From the NCBI GenBank assembly GCA_023665605.1, contig JAMPDP010000001.1:1342979-1406978 (forward strand): a stretch of 64,000 nt of DNA, given 5' to 3'. The translations under genes and the position numbers were made by a program. This DNA comes from Candidatus Amulumruptor caecigallinarius. GTDB taxonomy: Bacteria; Bacteroidota; Bacteroidia; Bacteroidales; Muribaculaceae. Below the pieces are notes generated by a model. It did no database searches and was not told the origin of the DNA. It saw only the letters and a list, made by a program, of their open reading frames with translations. Of the stretch, positions 37,106 to 47,823 are shown in pieces. The first letter of the stretch is position 1, and each line of letters begins with the position of its first letter.

Positions 37106-40100
37106 TCAAACCTGGCCTCGGCCGTGGCAGTTTTTGAACTTCTTTCCTGAGCCGCATGGGCACGGGTCGTTGCGACCAACTTTGAGAGCGGCGCGTGCGG
37201 GCATCGGTTTGGGACGCTGCCCTGCTCCGGCAGCCGCGGCACGGTTGGCATCTTCGCCGGGGAGCGAAGCCTTGGAAGCGGTGTAGCCCGAGTAGTCGGT
37301 CTTGCGCTCGGGAGCGGCCTGACGCACCTGCGGTGCTGGGCGAGACTCTTGCTGCTCCTGCTGGGGACGAGGTTCCGGTTCGCGGATGTATATCTGACCG
37401 CGCATGAGGGCTGACATAGCCTTTGCGTTGAGCTGGTTGAGCATCTGCTCGAACAAGTGGAAGGACTCAACCTTGTAAATCACCAGAGGATCCTTCTGCT
37501 CGTAAGACGCATTCTGCACGCTCTGACGCAGTTGGTCGAGCTCGCGCAGGTGCTCCTTCCAGAGCTCGTCGATGGTGACCAGAAGCACAGCCTTATGCCA
37601 CTCCTTGACAATGCTGCGGCACTCGGTGTCGTATGCTTGCATCAGGTCAACACGCAGGTTGAAGATACGCTTGCCATCAGTGATGGGTACGATGATGCGG
37701 TCCGCCAGACCACGATTCTCCACGCAGTCCTTGATGACGGGGAGGGCGACCTCGATGATTCGTTCGCTCTTGCGGTCAAGAGCCTTGACGGCCGCATCAT
37801 TGATGCGGTCTATCTTCTCCTCCTTGCTCATGTTGCGGAACTCATCATCGGTGAATGGAGCTTCGATGGTGAGCACCTTCAACAGCTGCATGGAGAGCTC
37901 GTCATAGTCACCGGGGGCATCGTATGTGATGACCAGATTCTCTATGAAGTCATAGAGCATATTGGCGATGTCGATGCCTACGCGCTCGCCGAGGAGTGCG
38001 TGGTGACGGCGATTGTATATGTAGGTGCGCTGCTTGTTCATCACATCGTCATACTCAAGCAGACGTTTGCGGATGCCGAAGTTATTCTCCTCCACGCGCT
38101 TCTGGGCGTTCTCGATGGCGCGTGTCACCATGCCGCTCTCTATGCGCTCTCCCTCCTCCAGACCGAGGGTATCAAGCATCTTCATCACGCGGTCAGTGGC
38201 AAACAGACGCATCAGCTGGTCCTCAAACGACACGTAGAACACAGACGAACCCGGGTCACCCTGACGGCCGGCACGACCGCGGAGCTGGCGATCCACACGG
38301 CGGCTCTCATGGCGCTCGGTACCGATAATGGCAAGTCCGCCGGCATCCTTGACATCGGCAGGAAGCTTGATGTCGGTGCCTCGACCTGCCATGTTGGTGG
38401 CGATGGTGACGGTGCCCGCTTTACCGGCCAGAGCCACAATCTCAGCCTCCTTCTGGTGGAGCTTGGCGTTGAGCACGTTGTGGGGGATGTGGCGGATAGT
38501 GAGCATACGGCTCAACAGTTCCGAAATCTCCACTGAGGTGGTACCCACAAGCACCGGACGACCGGCCTCTATGAGGCTCTCAATCTCCTCAATGACGGCT
38601 GCATACTTCTCTTTCTTGGTCTTGTAAACGCGGTCGTTCATGTCGATGCGCGCCACAGGACGGTTGGTGGGGATGGTGACGACATCCAGTTTGTAGATGT
38701 CCCAAAGCTCACCTGCCTCCGTCTCTGCCGTACCGGTCATACCGGCCAGCTTGTGATACATGCGGAAGTAGTTCTGGAGCGTAATGGTGGCGAAGGTCTG
38801 GGTGGCAGCCTCTACCTTCACGCCCTCCTTGGCCTCGATGGCCTGATGAAGCCCGTCGGAATAACGGCGCCCCTCCATGATACGGCCTGTCTGTTCGTCG
38901 ACAATCTTGATCTTGTTGTCGTCAATCACATACTCCACATCCTTCTCGAAGAGTGTGTAGGCTTTGAGGAGCTGTGCCACGGTGTGTACGCGCTCAGCCT
39001 TGACAGCATACTCCTGCATCAGCTCATCCTTGCGTGCCTGACGTTCGGCGGCATCAGCGATATGCTCAGTCTCTGAGAGTTGAGCGGCAATGTCAGGGAG
39101 TACGAAGAATGTGGGATCCTCCGACTTGCCCGTAAGCTCGTCGATACCCTTGTCAGTGAGGTCAACCGATCGGTTTTTCTCGTCGATGACGAAGTAAAGG
39201 GGCTCGGTAGCCTTGGGCATCTCGCGCTCGTTGTCCTGAAGGTAGTAAGCCTCGGTTTCGAGCAGTATGTTTTTCATGCCCTCCTGACTGAGGAACTTGA
39301 TAAGGGCACCGTTCTTGGGAAGACCTTTGTAAGCGCGGAACAGCTGGAGGGCGCCATCCTTGCGCACCTCCTTGTCTTCGGACGCGAGCTTGGTCTTGGC
39401 CTCGGAGAGCAGGCGGGTAACGAGGCGTCGCTGTGCCTCAACAACCTTCTCCACGTTGTGACGATATTCGTCAAAGAGCTGGTCGTCGCCCTTGGGAACG
39501 GGTCCTGAGATGATGAGAGGGGTTCGGGCATCATCAATGAGTACTGAGTCGACCTCGTCGACAATAGCGTAGTAATGCTTGCGTTGCACCATGTCGTCAG
39601 GCGACATGGCCATGTTGTCACGCAGGTAGTCGAAGCCAAACTCATTGTTCGTACCGAATGTTATGTCGCACTCATAGGCTGCGCGACGCTCGGCAGTGTT
39701 AGGCTGGTGCTTGTCAATGCAGTCCACCGTAGAGCCGTGGAACATATAGAGCGGACCCATCCACTCGGAGTCACGCTTGGAGAGGTAGTCATTGACAGTG
39801 ACTACATGGACACCTTTGCCGGAGAGCGAGCGAAGGAACACCGGGAGGGTTGCCACGAGAGTCTTGCCCTCACCGGTGGCCATCTCGGCAATCTTGCCCT
39901 GGTGGAGCACGATGCCGCCGATGAGCTGTACCTCATAGTGCACCATATCCCACGTAATCTCGTTACCTCCGGCCATCCAATGATTCTTGTAGAGCGCCTT
40001 GTCACCCTCGATGGTTACAAAGTCGCGTCCCTGTGCGGCAAGGTCGCGGTCAAGCTGCGTCGCTGTTACCTCTACAATCTCGTTTGCGGCGAATCGGGCG

Positions 40101-40453
40101 GCAGTCTCGCGGATGGCGGCAAACACCACTGGGAGGTGCTCGTTGAGCTTCGCTTCGATGGTGTCGAGAATCTGCTTGTCGTGGCGGTCAATCTCGTCCC
40201 AGAGGGGCTGGCGCTTGTCAAAGGGGAGAGTCTCAATCTCCGCCTTGGTCTTATCGATGAACTCGCGGTCGGCCTTGGTGGCAGCGGCAATGTCGGCGCG
40301 CACGTCGGTGATTTTCTGGCGGAGCTCGTCGTTGGAGAGCTTCTCCATGGCCGGAATTTCGGCCTTTATCTTGTTGAGAATCGGCTGAATCTCGCGCAGG
40401 TCACGCTGCGACTTGTTGCCGAATATCTTGCTCAGAAAGGATGTGAGTGACAT
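37106..40453 (-). CDS. secA: Preprotein translocase ATPase SecA
   Basis: The 1115-residue length is typical for Bacteroidota, which carry insertions relative to E. coli (901). Seen in order are the Walker A region ATGEGKTL (~195), [15 protein letters not shown], the helicase motif [37 protein letters not shown] in parts, and a C-terminal zinc tail [14 protein letters not shown] with three Cys and one His. A Gln/Glu-rich linker precedes the tail. It drives protein export through SecYEG. Confidence 0.97.
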   Translation of the reverse strand: MSLTSFLSKIFGNKSQRDLREIQPILNKIKAEIPAMEKLSNDELRQKITDVRADIAAATKADREFIDKTKAEIETLPFDKRQPLWDEIDRHDKQILDTIEAKLNEHLPVVFAAIRETAARFAANEIVEVTATQLDRDLAAQGRDFVTIEGDKALYKNHWMAGGNEITWDMVHYEVQLIGGIVLHQGKIAEMATGEGKTLVATLPVFLRSLSGKGVHVVTVNDYLSKRDSEWMGPLYMFHGSTVDCIDKHQPNTAERRAAYECDITFGTNNEFGFDYLRDNMAMSPDDMVQRKHYYAIVDEVDSVLIDDARTPLIISGPVPKGDDQLFDEYRHNVEKVVEAQRRLVTRLLSEAKTKLASEDKEVRKDGALQLFRAYKGLPKNGALIKFLSQEGMKNILLETEAYYLQDNEREMPKATEPLYFVIDEKNRSVDLTDKGIDELTGKSEDPTFFVLPDIAAQLSETEHIADAAERQARKDELMQEYAVKAERVHTVAQLLKAYTLFEKDVEYVIDDNKIKIVDEQTGRIMEGRRYSDGLHQAIEAKEGVKVEAATQTFATITLQNYFRMYHKLAGMTGTAETEAGELWDIYKLDVVTIPTNRPVARIDMNDRVYKTKKEKYAAVIEEIESLIEAGRPVLVGTTSVEISELLSRMLTIRHIPHNVLNAKLHQKEAEIVALAGKAGTVTIATNMAGRGTDIKLPADVKDAGGLAIIGTERHESRRVDRQLRGRAGRQGDPGSSVFYVSFEDQLMRLFATDRVMKMLDTLGLEEGERIESGMVTRAIENAQKRVEENNFGIRKRLLEYDDVMNKQRTYIYNRRHHALLGERVGIDIANMLYDFIENLVITYDAPGDYDELSMQLLKVLTIEAPFTDDEFRNMSKEEKIDRINDAAVKALDRKSERIIEVALPVIKDCVENRGLADRIIVPITDGKRIFNLRVDLMQAYDTECRSIVKEWHKAVLLVTIDELWKEHLRELDQLRQSVQNASYEQKDPLVIYKVESFHLFEQMLNQLNAKAMSALMRGQIYIREPEPRPQQEQQESRPAPQVRQAAPERKTDYSGYTASKASLPGEDANRAAAAGAGQRPKPMPARAALKVGRNDPCPCGSGKKFKNCHGRGQV

Positions 40454-40527
40454 TTATGTTTGAGTGGAATAGTTATGCGTTATGTGTGGTAATGATGATA
40501 GAGGTGAAGAAGCTATAAATTATGGCT

Positions 40528-42114
40528 TCATTCGAGCGGCAGAGGAGGCTCAGAAGCTGCTCCGGGAGAACGTATCCTCAGCAATCCGGCCACGGTGGGT
40601 GCTACTCGACGGGCATCAACGCGCGCATCAATGCGGCGAGGTGTCACACCGGGCGCAAGTATATATAGCGGCATCGGCGGGAGGGCTCGCTCGACACCTG
40701 TATGGCGTGAGTCGCTGACAGCAGCGGTGCTATCCTGCTCAATCTCCCAACCGGGAATTATGTCTATGAACACGTCGCCTGACGCAGCTGCAAGCACTGT
40801 CTCGGCTGTGTCAGCGGCAAGCACGGCATCAATGGTCTCTGCGCGACGCACCCCGCTCATGCGGGTGAGGAATTGTGCCGCTTCCTGTCGCAGAGCGTCA
40901 ACATTGACTTTGCGGTCCTCGGCGAGTTTGGTGTTGAGATAAAACTGCCTGTCATGATAGCCGCTCACCCATTCACCGCTGCCATGCACTGCCATCAGAT
41001 ACATATTGAGAAGGCTGACAGCCTTCTTGGGCGAGAACTTACCGCCGGGAACGCGCCACTGCTCGTCATCACGGCGTTGCCCGGATGTGGGCGGGAGGGC
41101 TGCGAGCATTATCACTGACCCCCCGGGGCCGGCAGCCTTGTCTGCTGCGTTGAGGATGGACGCAATATCGCTGTCAAGCCGCAGATATGCGTCATATGTC
41201 TCAAGCCTTGTGTCACCAGTACGCGAATAGGGATAAGGCGAGAGGGTGTAAGTCACGCCGAGCATATCCGTACCGAGAGCCGGATTGCCGAGGCTTTCGA
41301 GCTGGGAGAGAGCGACCTGCGTCACCTCCGAATTAACCTTCGGGGAGCGCATGAACGCATCGGCAGATGTGGCGACCTTTGTGGGGAAAGTGTAGCTGAA
41401 ACTGTATTTGCGCTTGCTTTCGGGCACAGACTCCAGGGCGAGAGCCTTGGATGAAGGTGTCCAGCGCATAGTATCAAGGCGAGCCGCCAATGGCTGCCCG
41501 TAGTTGAGCCGAGTAAGTACGGCAGGAGTCTCCTTATAGTAAGTAGTGGTGGCCCAGCGAGGCACAGTGGCATCAATCCACAGAGCCGTATTGCCGGCAT
41601 GACCGCTCAGTATTATAGCCTCCTCGGGACGTATGGCCACGGAGTGAACTCTGGAACTGCCACCACCATTGATACGGAGCTCATCGGCGAGAGTGCTTAC
41701 CGAGATGGCTTGAGGCGAAAGAGTCTGTGAAGTGAAGTTGCCCAGAGCCTCCGGGTCGTGGAGCGACGGGGTCGGTCGGCGTGTATCTGTGTCATAGACT
41801 TCGGAAGCCGGCACACTGTTCACGGCAGCTCCTGCACCTGTGAGTAGCATTGCCGCTGCGGCTGCAGCATCAGCTCTTGAGCCGTAGTCAAGGGCAGTTA
41901 CAGAGAGTCCTCCGTTTATCAGGCGGTTGAAGCCATCGGGTCCCATAGAGGGGCGCAGCATGCGAAGGCAGTTCTCGTCCAAGCCGTCGACCAGAATTGT
42001 TACCAGCAGCTTGGGCTGAGCCGAGGTCGCAGCATTGGCAGGAGTTGTTCCGGTCCCTGTCAACGATGCCATGACGCTGACCACACCTACTGACAGCAGG
42101 CGTACTCGTGACAT
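40528..42114 (-). CDS. Alkaline-phosphatase-superfamily protein lacking catalytic residues
   Basis: The ATG at 42114 gives 528 residues with a signal peptide ending near ANAA; an ATG 33 bases upstream (42147) is also in frame. The fold matches the type I phosphodiesterase/PafA group: KLLVTILVDGLDENCL at the start, GFNRLINGG, ALWIDATVPRWATTTYY, and YDAYLRLDSDIASIL before the C-terminal part. Expected metal and nucleophile positions look lost. The nucleophile region reads SRADAAAAAAMLLTG without the Thr/Ser, the D-x-x-x-H segment before YDAYLRLD is SPYPYS, and the ADH segment is replaced by LAALPP. It is probably a periplasmic or surface pseudoenzyme. It lies downstream of the DUF4105 gene. Confidence 0.7.
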   Translation of the reverse strand: MSRVRLLSVGVVSVMASLTGTGTTPANAATSAQPKLLVTILVDGLDENCLRMLRPSMGPDGFNRLINGGLSVTALDYGSRADAAAAAAMLLTGAGAAVNSVPASEVYDTDTRRPTPSLHDPEALGNFTSQTLSPQAISVSTLADELRINGGGSSRVHSVAIRPEEAIILSGHAGNTALWIDATVPRWATTTYYKETPAVLTRLNYGQPLAARLDTMRWTPSSKALALESVPESKRKYSFSYTFPTKVATSADAFMRSPKVNSEVTQVALSQLESLGNPALGTDMLGVTYTLSPYPYSRTGDTRLETYDAYLRLDSDIASILNAADKAAGPGGSVIMLAALPPTSGQRRDDEQWRVPGGKFSPKKAVSLLNMYLMAVHGSGEWVSGYHDRQFYLNTKLAEDRKVNVDALRQEAAQFLTRMSGVRRAETIDAVLAADTAETVLAAASGDVFIDIIPGWEIEQDSTAAVSDSRHTGVERALPPMPLYILAPGVTPRRIDARVDARRVAPTVAGLLRIRSPGAASEPPLPLE

Positions 42115-42189
42115 GGTGGAATGTGTTTGTGATGATTTGACAGACACTGGAGGAACTCGTGGTGAGGTACTTTGAAGTCGGATATATGG

Positions 42190-43431
42190 TTACGGCCTCG
42201 TTGCTGCGACGTCGCTCTGCTGACTCTTGCGAAAGAGATACAGATAGTGGAGCGAAATGGCTGCATCCGGAAGCATCAGCGGATAGAATGCGCTGTTGAG
42301 ACTCTGGATGCCGGCCACGTCTATGCCAACGAGGGTGACAATGGCAACAAAGTTAGCAAAATGATAACACACAAGCGGCACGTTGGTTTTTTTTAACCAA
42401 ACTCCGATGGCTCCGACAATGCACAAGGGGTTGAGCCACAGATAGAGCCAATTGGGAGAAGTCGCCTCATGTACCGACACAAAAATGAGGAATGTAAGCA
42501 GCAGACCAACAAGGGTGTTGACTCCGAATATACAGCTGACGAGCACCCGGGCACGTTTGCCTCGCTTCCATGAAAGGAGCAACCATGCCATACAGATAAG
42601 GCCAATGCACCAGCAGATGGCATCCGGAGTGAGCCACCAGGGGGTAGCATCCAAGGCTATTCCGTCGGCATTGCCCGTGATGATGTCAGCTGAGGCTGCG
42701 GGTAGCATAACCCGACGGTTGTCTGAGAACCGAGCGGAGGAAAGAAAACCCATCAATCTCACCGGAGCGAAGCATGATTCGCGGTTGGTAATCGGCTCGT
42801 CTATACCGCTGCCGAGTGCGAGGTCTATGCCAAATTGATACCACGGATAGTTGCGGTGATAAGCACGCATCAACCGACGGAAGGTTAAATCATGCGCGAA
42901 TGTGCTATCGGAAGAAGGCTGAATATGTATGGTGTCTTGCACCGCTGTCTCAATGAGTGCCACCGGACGGGTAGCGCAATTGTCATACAGATAATTATAT
43001 CGGTATGTGGCGTTTTCCGCCCTGAGATTTTCATTGACAAGTTCCACAAGCCGAAGGCTCTGCTGCCGGTTGAGGTTAAGCACCTGTTCGGAGACTCGGC
43101 GGTGAGTGTCGGCATACTCCTTAAGTGCGACCCCCGTAGGAAAAGCCGCGGCCATGTAGTCAGTTTCCCCTTTTACGAAGCGATACACAAAGTTGGGTGC
43201 ATTGAAGTCAAACACACCCCAGCTGACACAGGCATCAAGGTCGCCGTATTGGAGGCGGAGCATAGTGTGTCCCTCCAGCTCATATATCATGCTACCGGGA
43301 GCTGCCGTGAGGAGCGACACCCTGATGGAATCATCGCTCTGCGGTTGGGGCAGGGGAGTCCCCGATGCATTCGCGGCGAACGACGCAAGAGCGACAGTCA
43401 GTGCTGATAAGAAATATCGAAGAGGACACAT
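42190..43431 (-). CDS. DUF4105 membrane protein (possible lipoprotein N-acyltransferase)
   Basis: The 413-residue protein has a signal peptide (1-~22), a periplasmic domain of ~240 residues and five C-terminal transmembrane helices (about 270-400). In the periplasmic part YELEGHTMLRL (His ~55) and YLYDNCATRP (Cys ~152) are the two conserved blocks of DUF4105 and look like a Cys/His thiol-enzyme pair. I recall a DUF4105 protein being reported as a lipoprotein N-acyltransferase (Lnb) in Bacteroides; I cannot verify here that this is the same subgroup. It starts 21 bases after the helicase gene. Confidence 0.8.
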   Translation of the reverse strand: MCPLRYFLSALTVALASFAANASGTPLPQPQSDDSIRVSLLTAAPGSMIYELEGHTMLRLQYGDLDACVSWGVFDFNAPNFVYRFVKGETDYMAAAFPTGVALKEYADTHRRVSEQVLNLNRQQSLRLVELVNENLRAENATYRYNYLYDNCATRPVALIETAVQDTIHIQPSSDSTFAHDLTFRRLMRAYHRNYPWYQFGIDLALGSGIDEPITNRESCFAPVRLMGFLSSARFSDNRRVMLPAASADIITGNADGIALDATPWWLTPDAICWCIGLICMAWLLLSWKRGKRARVLVSCIFGVNTLVGLLLTFLIFVSVHEATSPNWLYLWLNPLCIVGAIGVWLKKTNVPLVCYHFANFVAIVTLVGIDVAGIQSLNSAFYPLMLPDAAISLHYLYLFRKSQQSDVAATRP

Positions 43432-43452
43432 ATGGCTTCAGGAATGATTTGC

Positions 43453-44907
43453 TCATTCGGGAGAAGGTGTGACGGAGTTGCCTTCCGGGGCGTTGCCGCG
43501 ACGGCGACGGTGATTTCGGCCTCCACGATGTGAGCGTTTGCGGCGCGGTGCTTCACTCTCTGCCGGTGCGTTATGAGGTCGGTTTGTATTGGCCTCCGGT
43601 GTGGTAGCATCGGCAGTTTGAGCAGCTGGTTCTTGCGGCTTGCGGCGGGGTTTGCGCTCAGAACGCTGACGGTCAGCACGGGGTTTGCGGTCAGAGTTGT
43701 CACGGCGACGCCCATGACGGTCACTGCGTCCGTCTCCACTCTTGTCGCTCTTGCTCCCACCGTAGCTTGGACCGCTGCCAAGTTCCTCGGGGAGGTCACA
43801 TTTCGGCACCGGCTTACCGAGAAACTTTTCAATCTCGGCAAACTTGCGGCGGTCACGCTCGTTGACCAGTGTCACAGCTTTGCCATCGTTGTTGGCGCGA
43901 GCCGTGCGACCAATGCGGTGCACGTAGTCCTCAGCCTCGCGAGGCACATCATAATTGACCACCATGGAAATATCGTCAATGTCGATGCCACGCGCCACGA
44001 TGTCGGTTGCCACCAGGATGTCAACCCTGCCGGCACGGAAGTCAAGCATGGTCTCGTCACGGCGGCTCTGCTCCAGATCAGAGTGCATCTCTGCGGCTTT
44101 CACCCCGGCTTTGCGGAGTTCACGGGTGAGCTCCTTCACCTTGAGTTTGGATGCAGCAAAGACTATCACGCGCTTGGAATGTGCCGTTTTGAAGATGTGA
44201 CGCAATATTGGGGTCTTCTGACCATCATAGCACACGTAGGCACTCTGGTCTATCTTATCGCCGGGCTTAGAGACCGCGATTTTCACTTCCGCAGGGTCAT
44301 TTAGGATGGCGGCAGCCATCTTCTGAATCTTGTCAGGCATGGTGGCTGAGAACATCATGGTCTGGCGCTCTTTAGGGAGTCGTTTCACAATCTGCATGAT
44401 GTCATCATAGAAACCCATGTCGAGCATGCGGTCAGCCTCATCGAGGATGAAGAAGCTGACCCGTGAGAGGTCCACGTAGCCCATGCTCAGGTGAGCCAAC
44501 AGGCGTCCGGGCGTGGCAATCACAACATCGGCCCCCATCTTTAGCCCTTTGCGCTGCTGAGCGAATCCGTTGCCGTCAGTGCCTCCTGAGATGGTGAGCG
44601 AGCTAACCGGGAGGAAGTACGCGAAGCCCTGCATCTGCTGGTCAATCTGCTGAGCGAGCTCACGAGTGGGGCATACCACGATGCAGTTCACCGAATCCTC
44701 GGGGTAACCACCGCCGGCAAGTTGGTCAATCACCGGCAGCAGATAAGCCGCCGTCTTGCCGGTGCCTGTCTGTGCCACGGCTATAAGGTCGCGCCCTTCG
44801 AGGGCCACGGGTATGGATTGCTCCTGTATGGGTGTACATTCCTCGAATCTCATGGCGTCGAGTGCGTCGAGCACGTCATCGCTCAGGTCAAGTTCGTCAA
44901 ATCTCAT
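43453..44907 (-). CDS. DEAD-box RNA helicase
   Basis: The ATG at 44907 (MRFDELDLSDDVLDALDAM) gives 484 residues; the longer frame to 45033 runs into the TPR gene. The motifs are intact: a Q-motif (ECTPIQEQSIP), I AQTGTGKT, Ia PTRELAQQ, Ib TPGRL, II DEAD, III SAT, V ARGIDIDD and VI HRIGRTAR. The C-terminal ~110 residues are Arg/Lys/Gly-rich and of low complexity (SDRKPRADRQRSERKPRRK and similar), as in RhlE/cold-shock helicases. It unwinds RNA in ribosome assembly or at low temperature. It lies 31 bases after the TPR gene. Confidence 0.92.
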   Translation of the reverse strand: MRFDELDLSDDVLDALDAMRFEECTPIQEQSIPVALEGRDLIAVAQTGTGKTAAYLLPVIDQLAGGGYPEDSVNCIVVCPTRELAQQIDQQMQGFAYFLPVSSLTISGGTDGNGFAQQRKGLKMGADVVIATPGRLLAHLSMGYVDLSRVSFFILDEADRMLDMGFYDDIMQIVKRLPKERQTMMFSATMPDKIQKMAAAILNDPAEVKIAVSKPGDKIDQSAYVCYDGQKTPILRHIFKTAHSKRVIVFAASKLKVKELTRELRKAGVKAAEMHSDLEQSRRDETMLDFRAGRVDILVATDIVARGIDIDDISMVVNYDVPREAEDYVHRIGRTARANNDGKAVTLVNERDRRKFAEIEKFLGKPVPKCDLPEELGSGPSYGGSKSDKSGDGRSDRHGRRRDNSDRKPRADRQRSERKPRRKPQEPAAQTADATTPEANTNRPHNAPAESEAPRRKRSHRGGRNHRRRRGNAPEGNSVTPSPE

Positions 44908-44938
44908 GTAGATATGTGATGCTGTATGAGTGGTATAA

Positions 44939-46900
44939 TTATCGCAAGTTGATGCGCTTGAGTAACGGATATGAGGGTGCGATGCCAAGCTGTCCGGCAG
45001 CCGAGAGATCAGCCACGCCGGCGCGTGAGTCACCGAGCTTCATGTATGTGAAGCCACGGTTGTAATAGGCTTCGCCGAAGTCAGGCTTGAGCTCAATAGC
45101 CTTGTTAAAAGCCGCAAGGGCAGAGGTGAGGTCATTCATACTCAGGTAGATGCACCCCTTGTTGTAATATGCCACAGCCATCCCCGGCGATAGCTCTATC
45201 ACACGGTCAAGATCAGCCAGTGCTGGCATTTTAGATGCCGGTTCAGCCGTAGAGCTGCCCCCGGTCATGGCTTTGGCGTAACTGCGCACGAGATAGGCCA
45301 AAGTGAAGTCAGGCACTTCCGCCACGGCAAGGTCAAGGTCGGCTATCGCGGCTTCATAGTCACGGACAGTCATCTTGTCCATGGCTCGGCCAAAGTAATC
45401 CACAGCACGGGGCTGATGTGTGGCAAGATAGCTGTCGTAGGCACGGATGCTCTCGAAATGTTCCTTTATGATGGCTTCATCATCGAGAGGGGGCACATGG
45501 TTGGTGACGAGTAGGAGGTGACTGAGTACTCTCAGGCGATTAATTTCGTCAGCCTCACGCAGGAAGTCGGCAGAGGGTTTGAGCTCTGTAGAACCGGTGT
45601 AGTAGCTCAGCACCATCATCGGTTCCATCTCGGCACTCATCTTGGAGTCCTGCACGCGTCCGCGTATCACAGGGTTGTTGTATTGCTCCTCCGGCTCGTT
45701 AGTATTGTCCACGGCGAGCAAAGACGTGAACCGTCTTGCCGCATCCTCCTGTGTGGCCTCTTCGTTGTCGTCAGGGCCAAAGCCACGCTCCGGCATTACA
45801 TTAGCCGTGGACTTGGCCAAGGAAACTGACTTCTTGTAGTCGCGCTCGGCTGCACGGGTATCACCTTTCTCACGCTCTATGTCAAAACGCAGGAAGTAGG
45901 CGGCAGCAAAGTCGGGGAAGCGGTCTATCACCTCGTTAGCATCCTCCAGCGCTCGCTTGTAGTCACCAATCTCCTTATATAGGATGGCTCGGTTGTATAT
46001 GGCTCTGTAATCCTTGCCCTTGAGTGAAATTACGCGGTTTAGGTCCTCTAAAGCCCGGTTGTTGTCATGCACCTCGGCGCGGAGCAGTGCACGGTTGTAG
46101 AGAGCTGTGGTGTTGGCCGGCTCCAATTCAAGAGCGTAGTCCAGGTCGGCCATAGCTCCGAAATAGTCGTCGGTCTTGTAGCGCATGATGGAGCGATTCA
46201 CGTAGAGCCCTGCATGGCGAGGTTCCAGCTTCAGAGCCTCGTCAATATCGGCTATCGCAGCTGCGAGGCTGTCACGGCGCATATTAAGGTCGGCACGCAA
46301 GATGTAGCCGTTGACATTTTTCCGGTTTAGCTGGAGCGCGTGGTTGGCATCGGCAAGGGCGGCCACAGAGTCATGTTGCTCCATTTCGAGGCGTGCGCGG
46401 GCTATGTAACCGTCAGCGTTGCGCGGATGCGCTTTGAGGAGCTGTCCGAGAGTGACTTTGGCAGAGTCCGGCTGCTGGAGCTGCATCTGTGCCATGGCCT
46501 TGTTGAAGAGGATGTGGCGGTTGTCAGGGAGCTGTTGCAGTGCCGAGTCATAGTCTGCCACGGCATCGGCATATTTGCCGAGGTTGGAGAGCGCCACGCC
46601 GCGTACCTCGTAGGCATCTGTGATAAACGGGTTGCGCTCGATGGCGAGAGATGCATCAGATACGGCACCATCGTAATCCTCAAGGTTAAACTTGGCAACG
46701 GCGCGGAAGAAGTAAGGCTGCGCGAGATAGGGCTTTGCCTCGATGACACGGTTGAAGTACTGGATAGCAACCATATAGTCATCGAAGTAAAGCGCGTTCT
46801 GCCCCACGCGGAGCATCTGGTCAGTGTTAATCTGAGCCTTGGCACTGCTCGACATGAGGCACAAAGCGCAGAGGAATATGATGAATTTGCGCAAAGTCAT
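44939..46900 (-). CDS. Large exported TPR-repeat protein
   Basis: The ATG at 46900 (MTLRKFIIFLCALCLMSSSAKAQ begins the signal peptide) gives 653 residues. At least nine TPR units are visible, each near the form A-x-x-x-Y-N-R-A-x-x-x-x-E-x-x-D-x-x-x-A-x-x-D. Examples are YVNRSIMRYKTDDYFGAMAD, IYNRAILYKEIGDYKRALED and YYNRGFTYMKLGDSRAGVAD. A repeat-free section (~400-500) divides two TPR blocks. It is probably a periplasmic scaffold. The -7 element at 46931-46938 supports this start rather than the upstream frame. Confidence 0.85.
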   Translation of the reverse strand: MTLRKFIIFLCALCLMSSSAKAQINTDQMLRVGQNALYFDDYMVAIQYFNRVIEAKPYLAQPYFFRAVAKFNLEDYDGAVSDASLAIERNPFITDAYEVRGVALSNLGKYADAVADYDSALQQLPDNRHILFNKAMAQMQLQQPDSAKVTLGQLLKAHPRNADGYIARARLEMEQHDSVAALADANHALQLNRKNVNGYILRADLNMRRDSLAAAIADIDEALKLEPRHAGLYVNRSIMRYKTDDYFGAMADLDYALELEPANTTALYNRALLRAEVHDNNRALEDLNRVISLKGKDYRAIYNRAILYKEIGDYKRALEDANEVIDRFPDFAAAYFLRFDIEREKGDTRAAERDYKKSVSLAKSTANVMPERGFGPDDNEEATQEDAARRFTSLLAVDNTNEPEEQYNNPVIRGRVQDSKMSAEMEPMMVLSYYTGSTELKPSADFLREADEINRLRVLSHLLLVTNHVPPLDDEAIIKEHFESIRAYDSYLATHQPRAVDYFGRAMDKMTVRDYEAAIADLDLAVAEVPDFTLAYLVRSYAKAMTGGSSTAEPASKMPALADLDRVIELSPGMAVAYYNKGCIYLSMNDLTSALAAFNKAIELKPDFGEAYYNRGFTYMKLGDSRAGVADLSAAGQLGIAPSYPLLKRINLR

Positions 46901-46930
46901 GTAAGGGCGTAGGTGAGCCTTCCGCCGCCG

Positions 46931-46938
46931 CAAAGGTA
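46931..46938 (-). promoter_or_regulatory. -7 element TACCTTTG of the TPR gene
   Basis: The minus-strand TACCTTTG is a full -7 match 30 bases before the ATG at 46900. It lies inside the longer open frame and so argues against an upstream start. Confidence 0.45.
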
Positions 46939-47022
46939 ATGATAATCCCCCGTGTGCGAGCACTCTTATACATTTATTAATATATAGCGCAACCAAATCA
47001 GCGCCGTGTGCGTTGAAAAGGC

Positions 47023-47772
47023 ATGAAAGTCGGATACTTTGTGCCTTGCTATATAGACGCGCTCGCACCGGAGGTGGCCATCTCCGGCTTGAAGCTGCTC
47101 CGTCGCTTCGAGGAGCTGGATGTGGAGTTCATGGATCGGGCTGCGTGCTGTTCGCTTCCGCTTGCCGACATGGGTTACCGAAAGAAAGCGTGTTCCATGG
47201 AGGAGACTCTGGTGCCTATGCTCACGCAATATGATGCCGTGGTGCTTCCGTCCGGCATCTGCACCGATGAAATACGCAACCATTTCAGTGCCGTGGAACC
47301 CACGGAGGAGGTGATCTCAGCACGCTCACGCGTTTATGATCTGGTGGAATTTCTGCATGACGTGTTGCAGGTGAAGTCACTTCCATGGGCGCATTTCCCC
47401 GCACGAGTTGCCCTCCACAATGGTTGTCACTCGCTGCGGTCACTGCATCATGCCAAACCGACGGAGATAGTAGAACCATATTTCAGCAAGACTGAGGACT
47501 TGCTGCGACTCGTTGACGGACTCGAGGTGGCATACGCCACACGCCGTGATGAGTGCTGTGGATTCGGTGGCACCTTTGCCGTATGGGACATTGACTGTGC
47601 CGGGCAGATGGGTCTTGACAAAGTCAATGACTATGCTGCCAACGGTTTGCGCTATGTCACGTCGGCCGACTATTCATGCCTGCTGCATCAGCAGACAGTA
47701 GCGCGCAAGTTTGGCATCCCGCTGAAATCCTATTACATAGCCGAGATACTAAATGGCGACGCCACACTCTGA
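47023..47772 (+). CDS. lutA: Lactate utilisation protein A (CCG-domain iron-sulfur protein)
   Basis: The 249-residue cytoplasmic protein has the two cysteine-rich (CCG) repeats of LutA/GlpC-like proteins. Repeat 1 is C-Y-I-D (Cys9) with AACCSLPLAD (~41), and repeat 2 is HNGCHSLR (~129) with DECCGFGGTFA (~174). Repeat 1 has CCSLP in place of the usual CCGQP. LutABC oxidises L-lactate to pyruvate, with electrons passing to the membrane quinone pool. It is the first gene of the operon; lutB follows after 51 bases. Confidence 0.92.
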   Translation: MKVGYFVPCYIDALAPEVAISGLKLLRRFEELDVEFMDRAACCSLPLADMGYRKKACSMEETLVPMLTQYDAVVLPSGICTDEIRNHFSAVEPTEEVISARSRVYDLVEFLHDVLQVKSLPWAHFPARVALHNGCHSLRSLHHAKPTEIVEPYFSKTEDLLRLVDGLEVAYATRRDECCGFGGTFAVWDIDCAGQMGLDKVNDYAANGLRYVTSADYSCLLHQQTVARKFGIPLKSYYIAEILNGDATL

Positions 47773-47823
47773 CTAATAGCTGCAACCCTACACAACAAAG
47801 CACAATATACTCAACGCACTGAT

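Noticed and set aside
37457..40450. Long plus-strand frames opposite secA
   Set aside because: They are mirror frames of secA codons without any recognisable domain.
46901..47068. Upstream extension of the large TPR protein
   Set aside because: It contains the -7 element at 46931-46938, and the signal peptide starts at 46900.
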